From Nostocaceae cyanobacterium (GTDB lineage Bacteria > Cyanobacteriota > Cyanobacteriia > Cyanobacteriales > Nostocaceae), in contig JASJCY010000023.1 in NCBI GenBank assembly GCA_030065825.1, positions 1-57,922 on the forward strand: DNA of 57,922 nt. Reading direction: 5' to 3'. Positions 17,719 through 26,896 of this stretch are shown here, in pieces. How positions within the stretch are numbered: position 1 is the first letter of the stretch; each line of letters begins with the position of its first letter. The position numbers and the translations under genes were made by a program. The notes below the pieces were generated by a model. That model saw only the letters and a list, made by a program, of their open reading frames with translations. It did not search any database and was not told the DNA's origin.

Positions 17719-18711
17719 TTAAGAGCGTTCCGATAACCCTAGTTGCAAACGAAAATTTGGGTCATACTTTGCTTGTTCCCAGTTGTTTGCAGCTTTAACT
17801 TGCTCAATTCTCAGTTGTTTAGTACCGATAAAAATAGCACCCCTGAGATTAGCATTACTGAGATCCGCATGTAATAGATCCGCATCCCCAAATTGGGCAC
17901 CTTCTAATTGGGCATAACTTAAATCTACACCTTCAAGTTGGGCACCTTCTAATTGGGCATCCTCCAACTGGACACCTTCTAAAGTGGCACCGTTGAGGTT
18001 GACATAAGAGAGATTGGCACGGCTAAGATTAGCACCACTGAGATCAGCACCCCCAAGATCAGCATAGCTAAGGTTGGCACGACTAAGATTAGTACCGTCT
18101 AATTGGGTGTCGCAGAGGATGGCATAGCAGAGGTTAGCACGCTTGAGGTTAGCTCGACTGAGATTAGCACCATCTAACTGGATATCACAGAGATTAGCAT
18201 ATTTAAGGTTACTATAGCTGAGGTTAGCCAGACTGAGATTAGCATAGCTGAGGTCTGCTCCCCCCAGGTCAATTTCACTCAAATAACCTCCCGGAACATC
18301 CAAATATTTTAACGAGACACCATATTTGTTTAAATCCTCTAGGGCTTTGATTCTAGCATAGCTGGTAGGTACATTTGCTCCCGCTGCATTATCAATCACT
18401 TGCCATGCTTCATAAATACTTTTGCGTCTGCGTTCCCGACTTTCTAACAAATATAGAGTTGATGCGGCTAAGATGCTAAAGCCTTCAATATTATTAATTT
18501 CAAATACAAATAATGTTTGTCTACAAAAGCATTGCCAAAATGAATCCTCTGGTTGGCAAAGTGGCTGTTTTTTATACCATTGCTCTAAAGGACTAAATAT
18601 CAACAGAAACAGGTAAGCGATTACAATTGCTAGGAAAACTCGAAACCAGACTATATCTAATAGATTACGTACCCGTTCTCTGAGCTTTCTGAATAAAAAT
18701 ACACAATTCAT
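17719..18711 (-). CDS. Membrane-anchored pentapeptide-repeat protein
   Basis: The 330-residue protein starts with two hydrophobic segments (about residues 24-42 and 76-90). After a charged linker it carries a long run of A(D/N)LXX pentapeptide repeats (about residues 140-310, for example ANLSRANLSYADLGGADLSG). Pentapeptide repeats fold into a right-handed quadrilateral beta-helix. This architecture, membrane helices followed by repeats, is common in cyanobacteria, but its biochemical role is mostly unknown. Within the array A(Q/T)LEG repeats predominate near residues 245-275. There is no operon partner, and about 450 bases upstream are non-coding. Confidence 0.88.
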   Translation of the reverse strand: MNCVFLFRKLRERVRNLLDIVWFRVFLAIVIAYLFLLIFSPLEQWYKKQPLCQPEDSFWQCFCRQTLFVFEINNIEGFSILAASTLYLLESRERRRKSIYEAWQVIDNAAGANVPTSYARIKALEDLNKYGVSLKYLDVPGGYLSEIDLGGADLSYANLSLANLSYSNLKYANLCDIQLDGANLSRANLKRANLCYAILCDTQLDGTNLSRANLSYADLGGADLSGANLSRANLSYVNLNGATLEGVQLEDAQLEGAQLEGVDLSYAQLEGAQFGDADLLHADLSNANLRGAIFIGTKQLRIEQVKAANNWEQAKYDPNFRLQLGLSERS

Positions 18712-19166
18712 AATATTTATTTAAATTTGACCAGGGGTCTGAAAAAATCTGCAGCTATTTACTAGAAATTATCTGAGACTATGCAGTCGTAAGTAAATAA
18801 GACCTTGTTTTCAATGAAGCTAGTGTCATTTAAATTACATATTTTGATTGCTTTCATTAAACATAAATTTATAAAAATGCTATTGTTTACGACTATAAAA
18901 TCAAGTTATCAATGTCATAAAACTGCTTAAACAATCTCAGTAATTAGATAGTTATTTTTTTGACATTAATTTTTAGTAACAGTATTTTATTTGATAAAAT
19001 TTTGCGAAAACATCATCTAATCTTTAAAAGAAAAAGCTCTAGACCTGTCGTCAAAATTCTAAAGTTTTGTTAAGATACTAATGCTAGTAAATTCTCTACG
19101 GAAACTAATCATCCAAAGCTGGAGAAGTAAATATTACTAGCAGCATAGAGTTGAGAATAAGAAGCT
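18712..19166. other. Intergenic, AT-rich, no feature seen
   Basis: This stretch separates the divergently transcribed pentapeptide gene and small membrane peptide gene, so it should hold both promoters. I could not pick convincing -35/-10 pairs, and no repeat family seen elsewhere in the window occurs here. Confidence 0.5.
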
Positions 19167-19322
19167 ATGACCACCTACATTTTCTTTGACGAAGCCCTCC
19201 ACATGCTTGTAAATGCTTTTCTAGCATCAGTCCTCTTATTGATTACAGGTTCTGGTATTGGCTTAGCAGTAATCGAAACTATAGAAAAAACCAGCGTCCG
19301 ACAACCTTCTCCCAAACAGTGA
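19167..19322 (+). CDS. Small single-helix membrane peptide, unknown
   Basis: The 51-residue frame encodes one membrane helix at about residues 14-36 (FLASVLLLITGSGIGLAVI) followed by a short polar tail (ETIEKTSVRQPSPKQ). The codon choice and the clean hydrophobic/polar division look like a genuine small membrane protein. Only a weak purine stretch (GAAG) precedes the ATG. The size resembles low-molecular-weight photosystem or cytochrome b6f subunits, but it matches none that I can recall. The next gene starts 185 bases later in the same direction. Confidence 0.55.
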   Translation: MTTYIFFDEALHMLVNAFLASVLLLITGSGIGLAVIETIEKTSVRQPSPKQ

Positions 19323-19507
19323 CGCTAATTTCTCTGAGTAAAAAAAATAACTAATTGTCGATAACCCTTGAACCTTGTGTTCGCTTGGCATTAATCCTGG
19401 GAACACTATATGTTAAGAGTCTCTGAGCGTTATTTTATTTACAACAGGTTACGTAAATACGCGTAATTTTAATGCTCTTGAGACCCCTGCAAACGGAGCA
19501 ACATACG

Positions 19508-19951
19508 ATGGGTTTCGACAAAGTGTTAAATTCACAAGTTCAAGTACAAGATCAACTAAGTCCAGCAGAAGCTTTTGCTGCGATCGCCTTAGCGGCAATA
19601 GCCTCAGATGGTTATCTCTCTGAAGAAGAGGGACGTGCTATTTCCTATACTCTGTCTCGGATGAAACTTTTTAGAAGTTATTCCCATGATGCGATGCTAA
19701 AGATATTTGACAAAGTCTTGGGGATTGTCAGAACACAGGGTATAAATGCTTTATTTAATGCAGCGGAAGAATTCCTTCCCCATGATTTACGGGAAGCAGC
19801 TTTTGCGGTAGCAGCAGATTTGCTATTGGCTGATGGGATTGTTACCGCAGAAGAAAGGGGTTTTTTGGGGGATCTGCATCTATCCTTGGGCATTACTAGC
19901 GATACAGCTACGCAAATCGTACAAGTAATGTTAATTAAAAATCAGGGATAA
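19508..19951 (+). CDS. TerB-like tellurite-resistance-fold protein
   Basis: This 147-residue protein shows the TerB/DUF533 pattern: an all-helical domain with two acidic repeat motifs, AAIASDGYLSEEEGRAI (about residues 30-46) and LLLADGIVTAEERGFL (about 105-120). In the TerB family such acidic positions bind divalent metal at the inner face of the membrane. I chose the ATG at 19508, with GGAG about 9 bases upstream, over an in-frame ATG 12 codons earlier. No other ter genes are nearby, so a tellurite role should not be assumed; stress-linked scaffolding is the more general reading. Confidence 0.8.
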   Translation: MGFDKVLNSQVQVQDQLSPAEAFAAIALAAIASDGYLSEEEGRAISYTLSRMKLFRSYSHDAMLKIFDKVLGIVRTQGINALFNAAEEFLPHDLREAAFAVAADLLLADGIVTAEERGFLGDLHLSLGITSDTATQIVQVMLIKNQG

Positions 19952-20045
19952 GCTCAAAAGACCCATTTTCAGGTCAAAATACCACAGTTAGAGACGTAAA
20001 ATTTTACGTCTCTACAAAAGTTTCGGTTCTTGTGGGGTTATGTTG

Positions 20046-20150
20046 TAATACCAATTTGAAAAAAGAATGCCACACATGATTGGTTGGTAGGGGTACGGTT
20101 TCCACACCCTACAATTGCATATGTTGCAAAAATTTTTTGATTTGGTATTA
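20046..20150. mobile_element. TAATACCAA-ended MITE, copy 1
   Basis: The 105-base element begins TAATACCAATTTGAAAAAAG and ends TTTTTTGATTTGGTATTA, which are imperfect inverted repeats. Related copies lie at 36645, 38541 and 51919. Its end is two bases from the stop codon of the M23 peptidase gene. Confidence 0.75.
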
Positions 20151-20152
20151 GG

Positions 20153-20935
20153 TTAGAGTCCCTTTACATAAGGGGAAGGATTTACAGGTGAACCATTAAT
20201 TCTGACTTCAAAATGTAGGTGAGGTCCAGTGGTAAAACCAGTAGAACCAACACGTCCAATTACAGTATTTCTACTGACAGACCTACCTCTTCCTACTAAT
20301 ATTGAGCTAAGGTGAGCATAAAGGGTAGATACACCACCAGAGTGAGTAACGATGACGGTTTTTCCATATCCCGATTGATACCCAGCGAAAGAAACTCTAC
20401 CAGAGGTAGAAGATTTGATTGGAGTGCCATAGGGAGCAGTAATATCCATACCATTGTGCATACCACGTCTGGGAAATCTTCTATATCCAAACCAACCAGT
20501 TATAGCTCTACCAGGTAAGGGATTATACAATGAAGGTTTTAACCTTCTTCTCCATGAGACTCTTGTTGACCTGCGTCGTGATGAAGTTCTTCTTAACCTT
20601 CTTCTCCATGAGACTCTTGTTGATCTCCTACGCAATCTGCTATATCTTCTAGACCTCCTGCGCAATCTGCTATATCTTCTAGACCTCCTACGCAATCTGC
20701 TATATCTTCGAGACTTCTTCCTGTAAGAAAGTTTTCTCGACCTCCTGCGCAATCTGCTATATCTTCTGGATCTCTTCCTGACCCGAGTTCTTGTTGACTT
20801 CCTATTCCTTAATGAAATCAAGATGGGACCTTGGTCTATAGAGGGATTCTGATCTATAGATGAGTCAGTAACATCTTGTGTAGATATCACCAATGCAGGA
20901 ACGGGAGGAAGGATATCCATTAATAATGGGATCAC
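20153..20935 (-). CDS. M23-family peptidase with arginine-rich repeat linker
   Basis: The 260-residue protein ends in a LytM/M23 domain (about residues 145-258) with the zinc motifs HNGMD and HLHFE, plus a third His in LYAHLS. M23 peptidases cut peptide cross-bridges in peptidoglycan or act as degenerate amidase activators. The middle of the protein (about residues 44-140) is a repetitive basic tract: RRYSRLRRRS occurs four times and TRVSWRRRL twice, with roughly half of the residues arginine. The DNA beneath has a 30-base period, so the tract grew by tandem duplication. The N-terminus is mildly hydrophobic but not a convincing signal peptide. The start is a GTG, or an ATG five codons later. 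Confidence 0.85.
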   Translation of the reverse strand: MIPLLMDILPPVPALVISTQDVTDSSIDQNPSIDQGPILISLRNRKSTRTRVRKRSRRYSRLRRRSRKLSYRKKSRRYSRLRRRSRRYSRLRRRSRRYSRLRRRSTRVSWRRRLRRTSSRRRSTRVSWRRRLKPSLYNPLPGRAITGWFGYRRFPRRGMHNGMDITAPYGTPIKSSTSGRVSFAGYQSGYGKTVIVTHSGGVSTLYAHLSSILVGRGRSVSRNTVIGRVGSTGFTTGPHLHFEVRINGSPVNPSPYVKGL

Positions 20936-21480
20936 TATGGTAGAACTCTCTGACTTAATATTTGCTTAGTAATATTTTTTCATATCAGCACAGTTATAAA
21001 TACGTAGAATATATGATGATATTTTGTTGATTTGATAAAGAAATTATGAAAATAATCTCAACTCAGAGAAAAAGATTCCTGACCGATATCATACAGAGTC
21101 CAGTGTGTGAGCTAGTTTTGGGAATATAGCGGTTTTCAGTTGCGCTATTTAGGGAAGAGACAAGATGTAGACTTTGAGCGGTTGCAACTGGTGACTGAGG
21201 AGTTGAGTAGACCAGATCGGGAATATTGGAATCAGGTACCAGGTATTGGAAGTTAGTGGTTGCATTCCCTGGGGAAGGAAATCGTACAACTGCTAAGTGG
21301 TCGTAGAATAGTTATACAAAGTTTTGTATAAAATTTGTGATTGGCGAAAAACCCAGACTACAGCCCTTTCCTTTTAAGGGAATTGCAGATAGGGAGTCAA
21401 GATTAAAACTCTCCCCTGTACTAAAATAAATTTTTTAACCATCGCAATCCGATACTGGCAGCATACATAATTAAATTCCC
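20936..21480. other. Intergenic with a possible gene fragment
   Basis: From about 21135 to 21254 one plus-strand frame reads LRYLGKRQDVDFERLQLVTE and onward to VPGIGS before a stop. It looks protein-like and is preceded by a TAGCGGTTTTCAGTTG repeat end. It is probably the tail of a lost gene rather than an active one, and I cannot name the family. Confidence 0.35.
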
Positions 21481-23070
21481 ATGACAATCAACCCTTGGCG
21501 CTTTTCTTACACCGTACTGACAGCATTTTGTTTACTGGGTTTAACTGGTGCATCAAGTTCGGCGAATAAAAATTCAGATGTGGAACTGAGGATTGGGATT
21601 GTGCAGCGATTTGGCGATCGCCCCACCGAGGAGTTATTACTAGAACCGATGCCAGGTAATAGTTTACGGCTACAATGGCAAACAGGTAAGAAGAAAGAAA
21701 GCCTAGTCACTGCCAATCCGGTAAAGCTAGAAATACAGATGCAGCCAATTTCCCAACCAGTAGTTGAAGAACGGGTCGTTTTAGCTACTTACCGCACCTT
21801 TGAGACAGCGGAAGATGGTGCAAGAAATTGGCGTTCCCAGGGCATAGAAGTGGAAATAGCCCAACCAGAACGTTGGCAAGTTTGGGCAAAACGAGATGTT
21901 TATAATACTCCCCTCCTCAGACGGTTTCTTTTACAAAGTGTCCAAGCTGCGGGTAATAAGCTGGCATATATTGACACTAAAGTGTTGCAAAAGCAGCCGC
22001 GAGTCAGTTGGGTAGTGAATAATTTTCGTTACAATCGCGATCGCTTAAAAATTAGCAGCGACAATAATTTAATTAAAGTTAACGAAACTCCTAAACCCCA
22101 GAAAGCCCGTATTTATCCGGGAAGATTAGAGATACAACCCAATGCCTATGGTTCTTATACTTTGGTAAACGAAGTACCTTTAGAAACATATTTACGGGGA
22201 GTTGTACCCTATGAAATTGGTAGGGGTGCGCCAATGGCAGCAATGGAAGCACAGGCAATTATTGCCCGTACCTATGCCCTGAGGAATGTACGCAGATTTG
22301 AGATAGACGAGTATCAATTATGTGCAGATACCCATTGTCAAGTTTACTATGGACTGCAAGGAACATCCGCGAATACCGACCAGGCGATTGCGACGACACG
22401 GGGGATGGTATTAACTTATAATAAGGAGTTAGTAGACGCTCTGTATTCTTCCACCACTGGCGGTGTGACTGCTGCTTTTAGTGATGTGTGGAATGGGGAG
22501 GATCGTCCTTATTTGCGACCTGTAGTTGATGCTCCTACAGATATTTGGAATTTGTCTGGACAGAGTTTAGCTTCGGAACAGAACTTGCGCAAGTTTATCA
22601 GTCTTAAAGAAGGATTTAATGAAAGCAAGTGGAATCTGTTCCGGTGGCGTAGGGAAACCAGCCTGGAAAATATTACCAAGGGGTTGCAGAAATTTCTCAA
22701 AGTGAAAAACAGCCCCTATGCTAAGTTTAAGAAAATTAAAGCAATGCGAGTTGTAGAGCGTAGTTATGGTGGACGCATTCTCAAATTAGCAATTGAGACT
22801 GATATCGGCACCTTTCACCTCCACAAAGACGAGGTTCGTAGCGCTTTTGCAGCACCAATTAGCACATTATTTTACCTCCAACCCCTGAATAAAGGTACTC
22901 CAGGAACTTGGGGATATGCCTTTATTGGTGGTGGACTAGGACATGGAGTAGGTTTAAGTCAAACTGGTGCTCAAAATTTAGCTAAACTGGGATGGTCGAG
23001 TACTGATATACTTCAGTTCTACTATCCTGGTACCAAACTTCAGGCACTCACTAAGCTGCTTAAACCTTGA
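21481..23070 (+). CDS. SpoIID/LytB domain protein
   Basis: The 529-residue protein has an N-terminal signal segment (about residues 8-27) followed by an extended region and a SpoIID/LytB domain from about residue 230. Family blocks include PLETYLRGVVPYEIG, AIIARTYAL, STTGGVTAAFSDVW and the C-terminal GHGVGLSQTGAQNLAKLGWS. In Bacillus, SpoIID is a lytic transglycosylase and LytB enhances an amidase; cyanobacterial members are exported proteins presumed to act on peptidoglycan. Residues 100-125 resemble a SPOR-like repeat (VVLATYRTFETAEDGARNW), which would bind denuded glycan, though this is tentative. No upstream ribosome binding site is obvious. It lies on the strand opposite to the M23 peptidase. 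Confidence 0.88.
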   Translation: MTINPWRFSYTVLTAFCLLGLTGASSSANKNSDVELRIGIVQRFGDRPTEELLLEPMPGNSLRLQWQTGKKKESLVTANPVKLEIQMQPISQPVVEERVVLATYRTFETAEDGARNWRSQGIEVEIAQPERWQVWAKRDVYNTPLLRRFLLQSVQAAGNKLAYIDTKVLQKQPRVSWVVNNFRYNRDRLKISSDNNLIKVNETPKPQKARIYPGRLEIQPNAYGSYTLVNEVPLETYLRGVVPYEIGRGAPMAAMEAQAIIARTYALRNVRRFEIDEYQLCADTHCQVYYGLQGTSANTDQAIATTRGMVLTYNKELVDALYSSTTGGVTAAFSDVWNGEDRPYLRPVVDAPTDIWNLSGQSLASEQNLRKFISLKEGFNESKWNLFRWRRETSLENITKGLQKFLKVKNSPYAKFKKIKAMRVVERSYGGRILKLAIETDIGTFHLHKDEVRSAFAAPISTLFYLQPLNKGTPGTWGYAFIGGGLGHGVGLSQTGAQNLAKLGWSSTDILQFYYPGTKLQALTKLLKP

Positions 23071-23833
23071 CCGGAGGTCTTCGACCTTCAAGGAAGAAGG
23101 AAGAAGGAAGAAGGAAGAAGTGCTAAAATATAGCTAGTTACTTCAAACATCGCTCAATGGTGTAGGACGAACTAGGAAGAATGAAGGAACAATGAGTATT
23201 TTAGTTTTCTTCAAATAGCTTTAGGCAGCTTCAGAGAACTTGATATACAACGCTCTAATTGCACGCATGAGTTGGTTTAGAAGCGTGAATCTCAACTATT
23301 TTCGCTCAGCAATGAATGAAGTTGATGAAATGCAAAGAATAATCGTTTGTGTGCCCAACAAATTGAACAAATCTTCTAACAACTCAATTGGATAGAGGTT
23401 AAGCGTCGTAAAAGACGGGTAAAGTTTGGTAGGAGTGCAAGCTTCAACACAAACATAAAACCGCTCAAACCCTCTTCCTTTCCTTTGACACTCTCACCGT
23501 CACAATCTTTGATTTGACGGGAGATTCTTGCAACCCCCCATCAGACCGACTCCACAAGCTTTTTATGTTGCTGGTTTCTATCCAGGACAGGATCTGCCCG
23601 ACCCCTAAAACTGTCCTGTTTTTGGATTTTTGATAGAAACAAGGATGGAAAATCATCAATGCCATGATGAGAATAAGCAAACAGATGGCATGGTTGCTCT
23701 CTTAGCATTAACCATTTCTGCCATTCTGCTTTGCTTGGGATTCTAGATTTCTACTGGTAGTTTTGATACACCTACTTCACACAAAAGCGCGACTCTTGCA
23801 AGAGATTTAGACTTTGAGGTGCTTTATTGGTTA
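23071..23833. other. Intergenic, 760 bases, with an orphan terminator
   Basis: GGAAGAA heptads lie at about 23091-23120. A terminator-like hairpin is at 23583-23623. A 33-codon frame from ATG 23645 to 23746 encodes a hydrophobic tail (MVALLALTISAILLCLGF), but its purine motif touches the ATG, so I do not call it a gene. The rest shows no recognisable coding sequence. Confidence 0.5.
23583..23623 (+). terminator. Rho-independent terminator-like hairpin
   Basis: CAGGACAG at 23583-23590 pairs with CTGTCCTG at 23611-23618 and is followed by TTTTT. It lies 500 bases past the SpoIID gene on the same strand, too far to be its obvious terminator, so it may end a small RNA transcribed from about 23400-23600. 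Confidence 0.5.
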
Positions 23834-24130
<297 letters not shown>

Positions 24131-24543
24131 TTAATCCTCTCTTTTGCAAACGGCAACATAAGTTATCCTAAAGCAACAGTAAAGTGGCTCTTATCGGTTT
24201 AGGCGTCTTTACTAAATTTGCTTCACTTCTGATACTACGGGAAAAATTAAAGAATGTAACAGAAATTTGACCCCGATTAGTAATGAAATTTAGTTGCTGA
24301 ATCAAAATAAGTTTTAGTTATATATTTGAACTGACCTCATGGATACTATTAGAAAAAATTATATCTATAACATCAATCAGAATATGCGCCACTTTAAAGT
24401 ATGTTTTATTACATTTTGTATTTAGAATTTTGGGGAGCATCCCAAATTTTTAGCGATACCCTTCTAGGGTATTGCTACACGAACTTAGACGCGTAAAGCC
24501 AAGTACTCAACCACATTAATTTTGACAAGTCGCGGGTGTGAGC

Positions 24544-24574
24544 GATCCCCGACTTCTTAAAGAAGTCGGGGATC
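24544..24574. repeat. Long palindrome
   Basis: Two 15-base arms (GATCCCCGACTTCTT and its complement) are separated by a single base. There is no T tract on either side, so I treat it as a palindromic repeat rather than a terminator. Confidence 0.8.
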
Positions 24575-24803
24575 TGTGACCCCTCGTAACTACTCCTGTC
24601 CCGCTAGAAGATTACCGAATTGAGTGAGAGGGGGAAGAGGGGGAAGAGGGGGAAGAGGGGGAAGAGGGGGAGAAATTTTTATCGGTAATCTTAGAACGAG
24701 AAGGGAGTAATGTGGTGGACTACTAGGGGATAGCTTTGCTTACCGTGCAGCGTGTCGTTACCCTTAGGAAAGCCTCCTTCGGGGTAAACATGCGACTCAG
24801 CGT

Positions 24804-24921
24804 CATATCTTGCAGCATTCTCAACAAGCAGAAAGAAACTGGCTTTATGAAGGAAAAATTAGGGTTTTGACAGGTCAATATACCCAATAAACCCGCTTTC
24901 ACAACCCAGGTGCAAGATGTG
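24804..24921. mobile_element. MITE-like repeat, CTTGCA family, copy 2
   Basis: It starts CATATCTTGCAGCATT and ends AGGTGCAAGATGTGT, with internal AAACTGG and AAACCCGCTTT motifs. The structure and length match the other copies. Confidence 0.75.
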
Positions 24922-25029
24922 TATCACCCCGTCCGACCGACTCCCCTGTGTTGCGAGTACTCTTTGGGAAGCTTCCCTAGGTCGAGGGGAAGGAAGAGTA
25001 AATAATATGACCCCTCAAACATTCTCTAA

Positions 25030-25215
25030 GATATGAGCCAGAAAAACTGGGTTTCTAAAGGCAAAATTTAGGCTTTCAACATTAGACATCTGCGAAAATT
25101 AAATATGCATTGTCCAAAACCCTTGTTCCAGACGTTGCATTGCAACGTCTCTACATTCTTTTCCACCAGATGTCTATTAGTGATTTTCAAGAAACCCCGT
25201 TTTTAACCCAGGTGC
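25030..25215. mobile_element. Degenerate CTTGCA-family copy with an inner insertion
   Basis: The left half (GCCAGAAAAACTGGGTTTCT) and the right half (AACCCCGTTTTTAACCCAGG) of the family are separated by a segment bounded by ACATCTG/CAGATGT that contains a CCAGACGTTGCA/TGCAACGTCT palindrome. It appears to be one repeat inserted into another. Confidence 0.5.
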
Positions 25216-25250
25216 ATTCCCGTGTGATATTCCTATAGTAAGTATAGTTA

Positions 25251-26057
25251 TTAGGTATTAATAACATTGGTGGAAACTTGCGAATTAGTTTGTAATTTGT
25301 GAAGGAACAATATTGATAGTAGCAATCCGACTAAACCAAGAACAGTCCAGAAAATTACTAAGAAAAGTTCCGATGCAAAGCCATAAACGTAAACACCTAT
25401 GGTCATTGACATAAGTGCAAATCCCATTGTAGTTGATTTAATTAACATCACTCCCGTTAACACATAACCCCAGAATTTTTTTCTCAACAGTTGAATAGCT
25501 GCATAGAGACTTATAGGAATAACAAATCCTAAATCCAGAACATAGACAATAGTTAAAGGTTCACCAGAAGGGTTAGGAAATAAAGGTTTACCCATCAGGT
25601 AACCAATAATATCTCCCAGCCACAAAAATGAGAGTATTAAAGAAATAAGTATCAGGTAAATGCTGCTGATTGTGAATATAAAACTAGAAGTTTTCTTAAA
25701 ATTCAAGCTGCTAATTTGGATAAAAAGAGTAATCAAACCCAGAACAGAAATTGAGATTAATGCCACATAAAGCGGAAATAAAATATTTAATTTCGGTCCT
25801 AAGGCATAAGTAATATATGTGTATGTCAAATATCCGAATAAACCAACTTGGATAATTGATTGGTTGAATTTGTTGATATTAAAGAAAGAAATAAACAACA
25901 AAATCAAAGCCACAAATACAGTTACAAAATCTTGCCCAACCAATTGTGATTTTATCCAATCTGTATCACGATAGATATTTGCAAATATTCCTGTCAAAGA
26001 TGCTATTAGGGCAAGAATTGCCAGAGAAATGCTAATAATTTTATTTTTATTCATCAT
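25251..26057 (-). CDS. Multi-pass membrane protein, unknown
   Basis: The protein has about 268 residues and eight predicted membrane helices spread evenly along its length, with short loops and a polar C-terminal tail. A conserved-looking loop (MGKPLFPNPSGEPLTIVYVLD) precedes helix six. I know similar proteins only as hypothetical membrane proteins. I chose the ATG at 26057 because GGAAC lies about 9 bases upstream and a hydrophobic helix follows; an upstream GTG/ATG at 26093-26090 would add 12 polar residues. It converges with nothing nearby and may be transcribed alone. Confidence 0.7.
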   Translation of the reverse strand: MMNKNKIISISLAILALIASLTGIFANIYRDTDWIKSQLVGQDFVTVFVALILLFISFFNINKFNQSIIQVGLFGYLTYTYITYALGPKLNILFPLYVALISISVLGLITLFIQISSLNFKKTSSFIFTISSIYLILISLILSFLWLGDIIGYLMGKPLFPNPSGEPLTIVYVLDLGFVIPISLYAAIQLLRKKFWGYVLTGVMLIKSTTMGFALMSMTIGVYVYGFASELFLVIFWTVLGLVGLLLSILFLHKLQTNSQVSTNVINT

Positions 26058-26229
26058 AATCTTAGTTCCATTATTGGTATCTGATTGCATCACATTTTAA
26101 ATTCTGTGGTACGGGTGTGTAAATCAATAAGTAGATGAGCGACATTTGGCTATTACACTCACGCTTCTGACAAGCTATCAATCAACTAGAGTAAACTAAT
26201 TTTAGACCTGCACTGCTAGGAGTGGATAT

Positions 26230-26877
26230 ATGTTGCTAGAACTCAAGCGTATCGAAGTTCCACCGGGACAAAGAGTACTGCTAAAAGATGTCACCTGGCA
26301 AGAATTGGAAACAATTCTAGAAGATTTGGGGGAACATCGTGCAGCACGAATTGCTTATCACCGGGGAATGTTAGAGATTATGGCACCACTACCAGAACAT
26401 GAATTTGATAAAGAAATCATTGGTGACTTAATCAAAGCACTTTTGGAAGAGTTAGATATTCAGTTTCTCAGTCTTGGTTCTACGACTTTTAAAAATCAAG
26501 TAATGCAAGCAGGGATAGAACCAGATCAGTGTTTCTATATCGAAAATGAATCAAGGGTACGCGGAAAAAATAGACTAGATTTAACAGTAGATCCACCTCC
26601 AGATTTAACATTAGAAATAGATGTGACTTCCCGGACTCATCCGAGTATTTATGAAGCGCTAAAAGTTCCGGAATTATGGCAATTTGAAAAAGGGAAGTTG
26701 CAAATTAATGTATTGCGAGATGGGGGTTATGTGGAGTCAGATTCTAGTTTAAATTTTCCTGGGTTACCGTTACTTGAAGTTATACCTCAATGTTTGGAGA
26801 GAAGTAGGAAAGATGGGAGAAATGCAGTTATGAAAGCTTTTAGGATGTGGGTAAGAGAACAAGTAGAACGGACATAA
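26230..26877 (+). CDS. Uma2 family (DUF820) predicted endonuclease
   Basis: The 215-residue protein has the Uma2 fold, a restriction-endonuclease-like (PD-(D/E)XK) family greatly expanded in cyanobacteria. Typical blocks are RIAYHRGMLEIMAP, GIEPDQCFYIEN, DPPPDLTLEIDVTSRTH and VPELWQF, which place the catalytic Asp and Glu in PPDLTLEIDV. The physiological substrates of the family are unknown. The gene ends 19 bases before the convergent HEPN gene of a candidate defence module. It is one of three Uma2 genes in the window and is most similar in arrangement to the one at 52655. Confidence 0.88.
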   Translation: MLLELKRIEVPPGQRVLLKDVTWQELETILEDLGEHRAARIAYHRGMLEIMAPLPEHEFDKEIIGDLIKALLEELDIQFLSLGSTTFKNQVMQAGIEPDQCFYIENESRVRGKNRLDLTVDPPPDLTLEIDVTSRTHPSIYEALKVPELWQFEKGKLQINVLRDGGYVESDSSLNFPGLPLLEVIPQCLERSRKDGRNAVMKAFRMWVREQVERT

Positions 26878-26896
26878 ATATGACCTATTAATGTGT

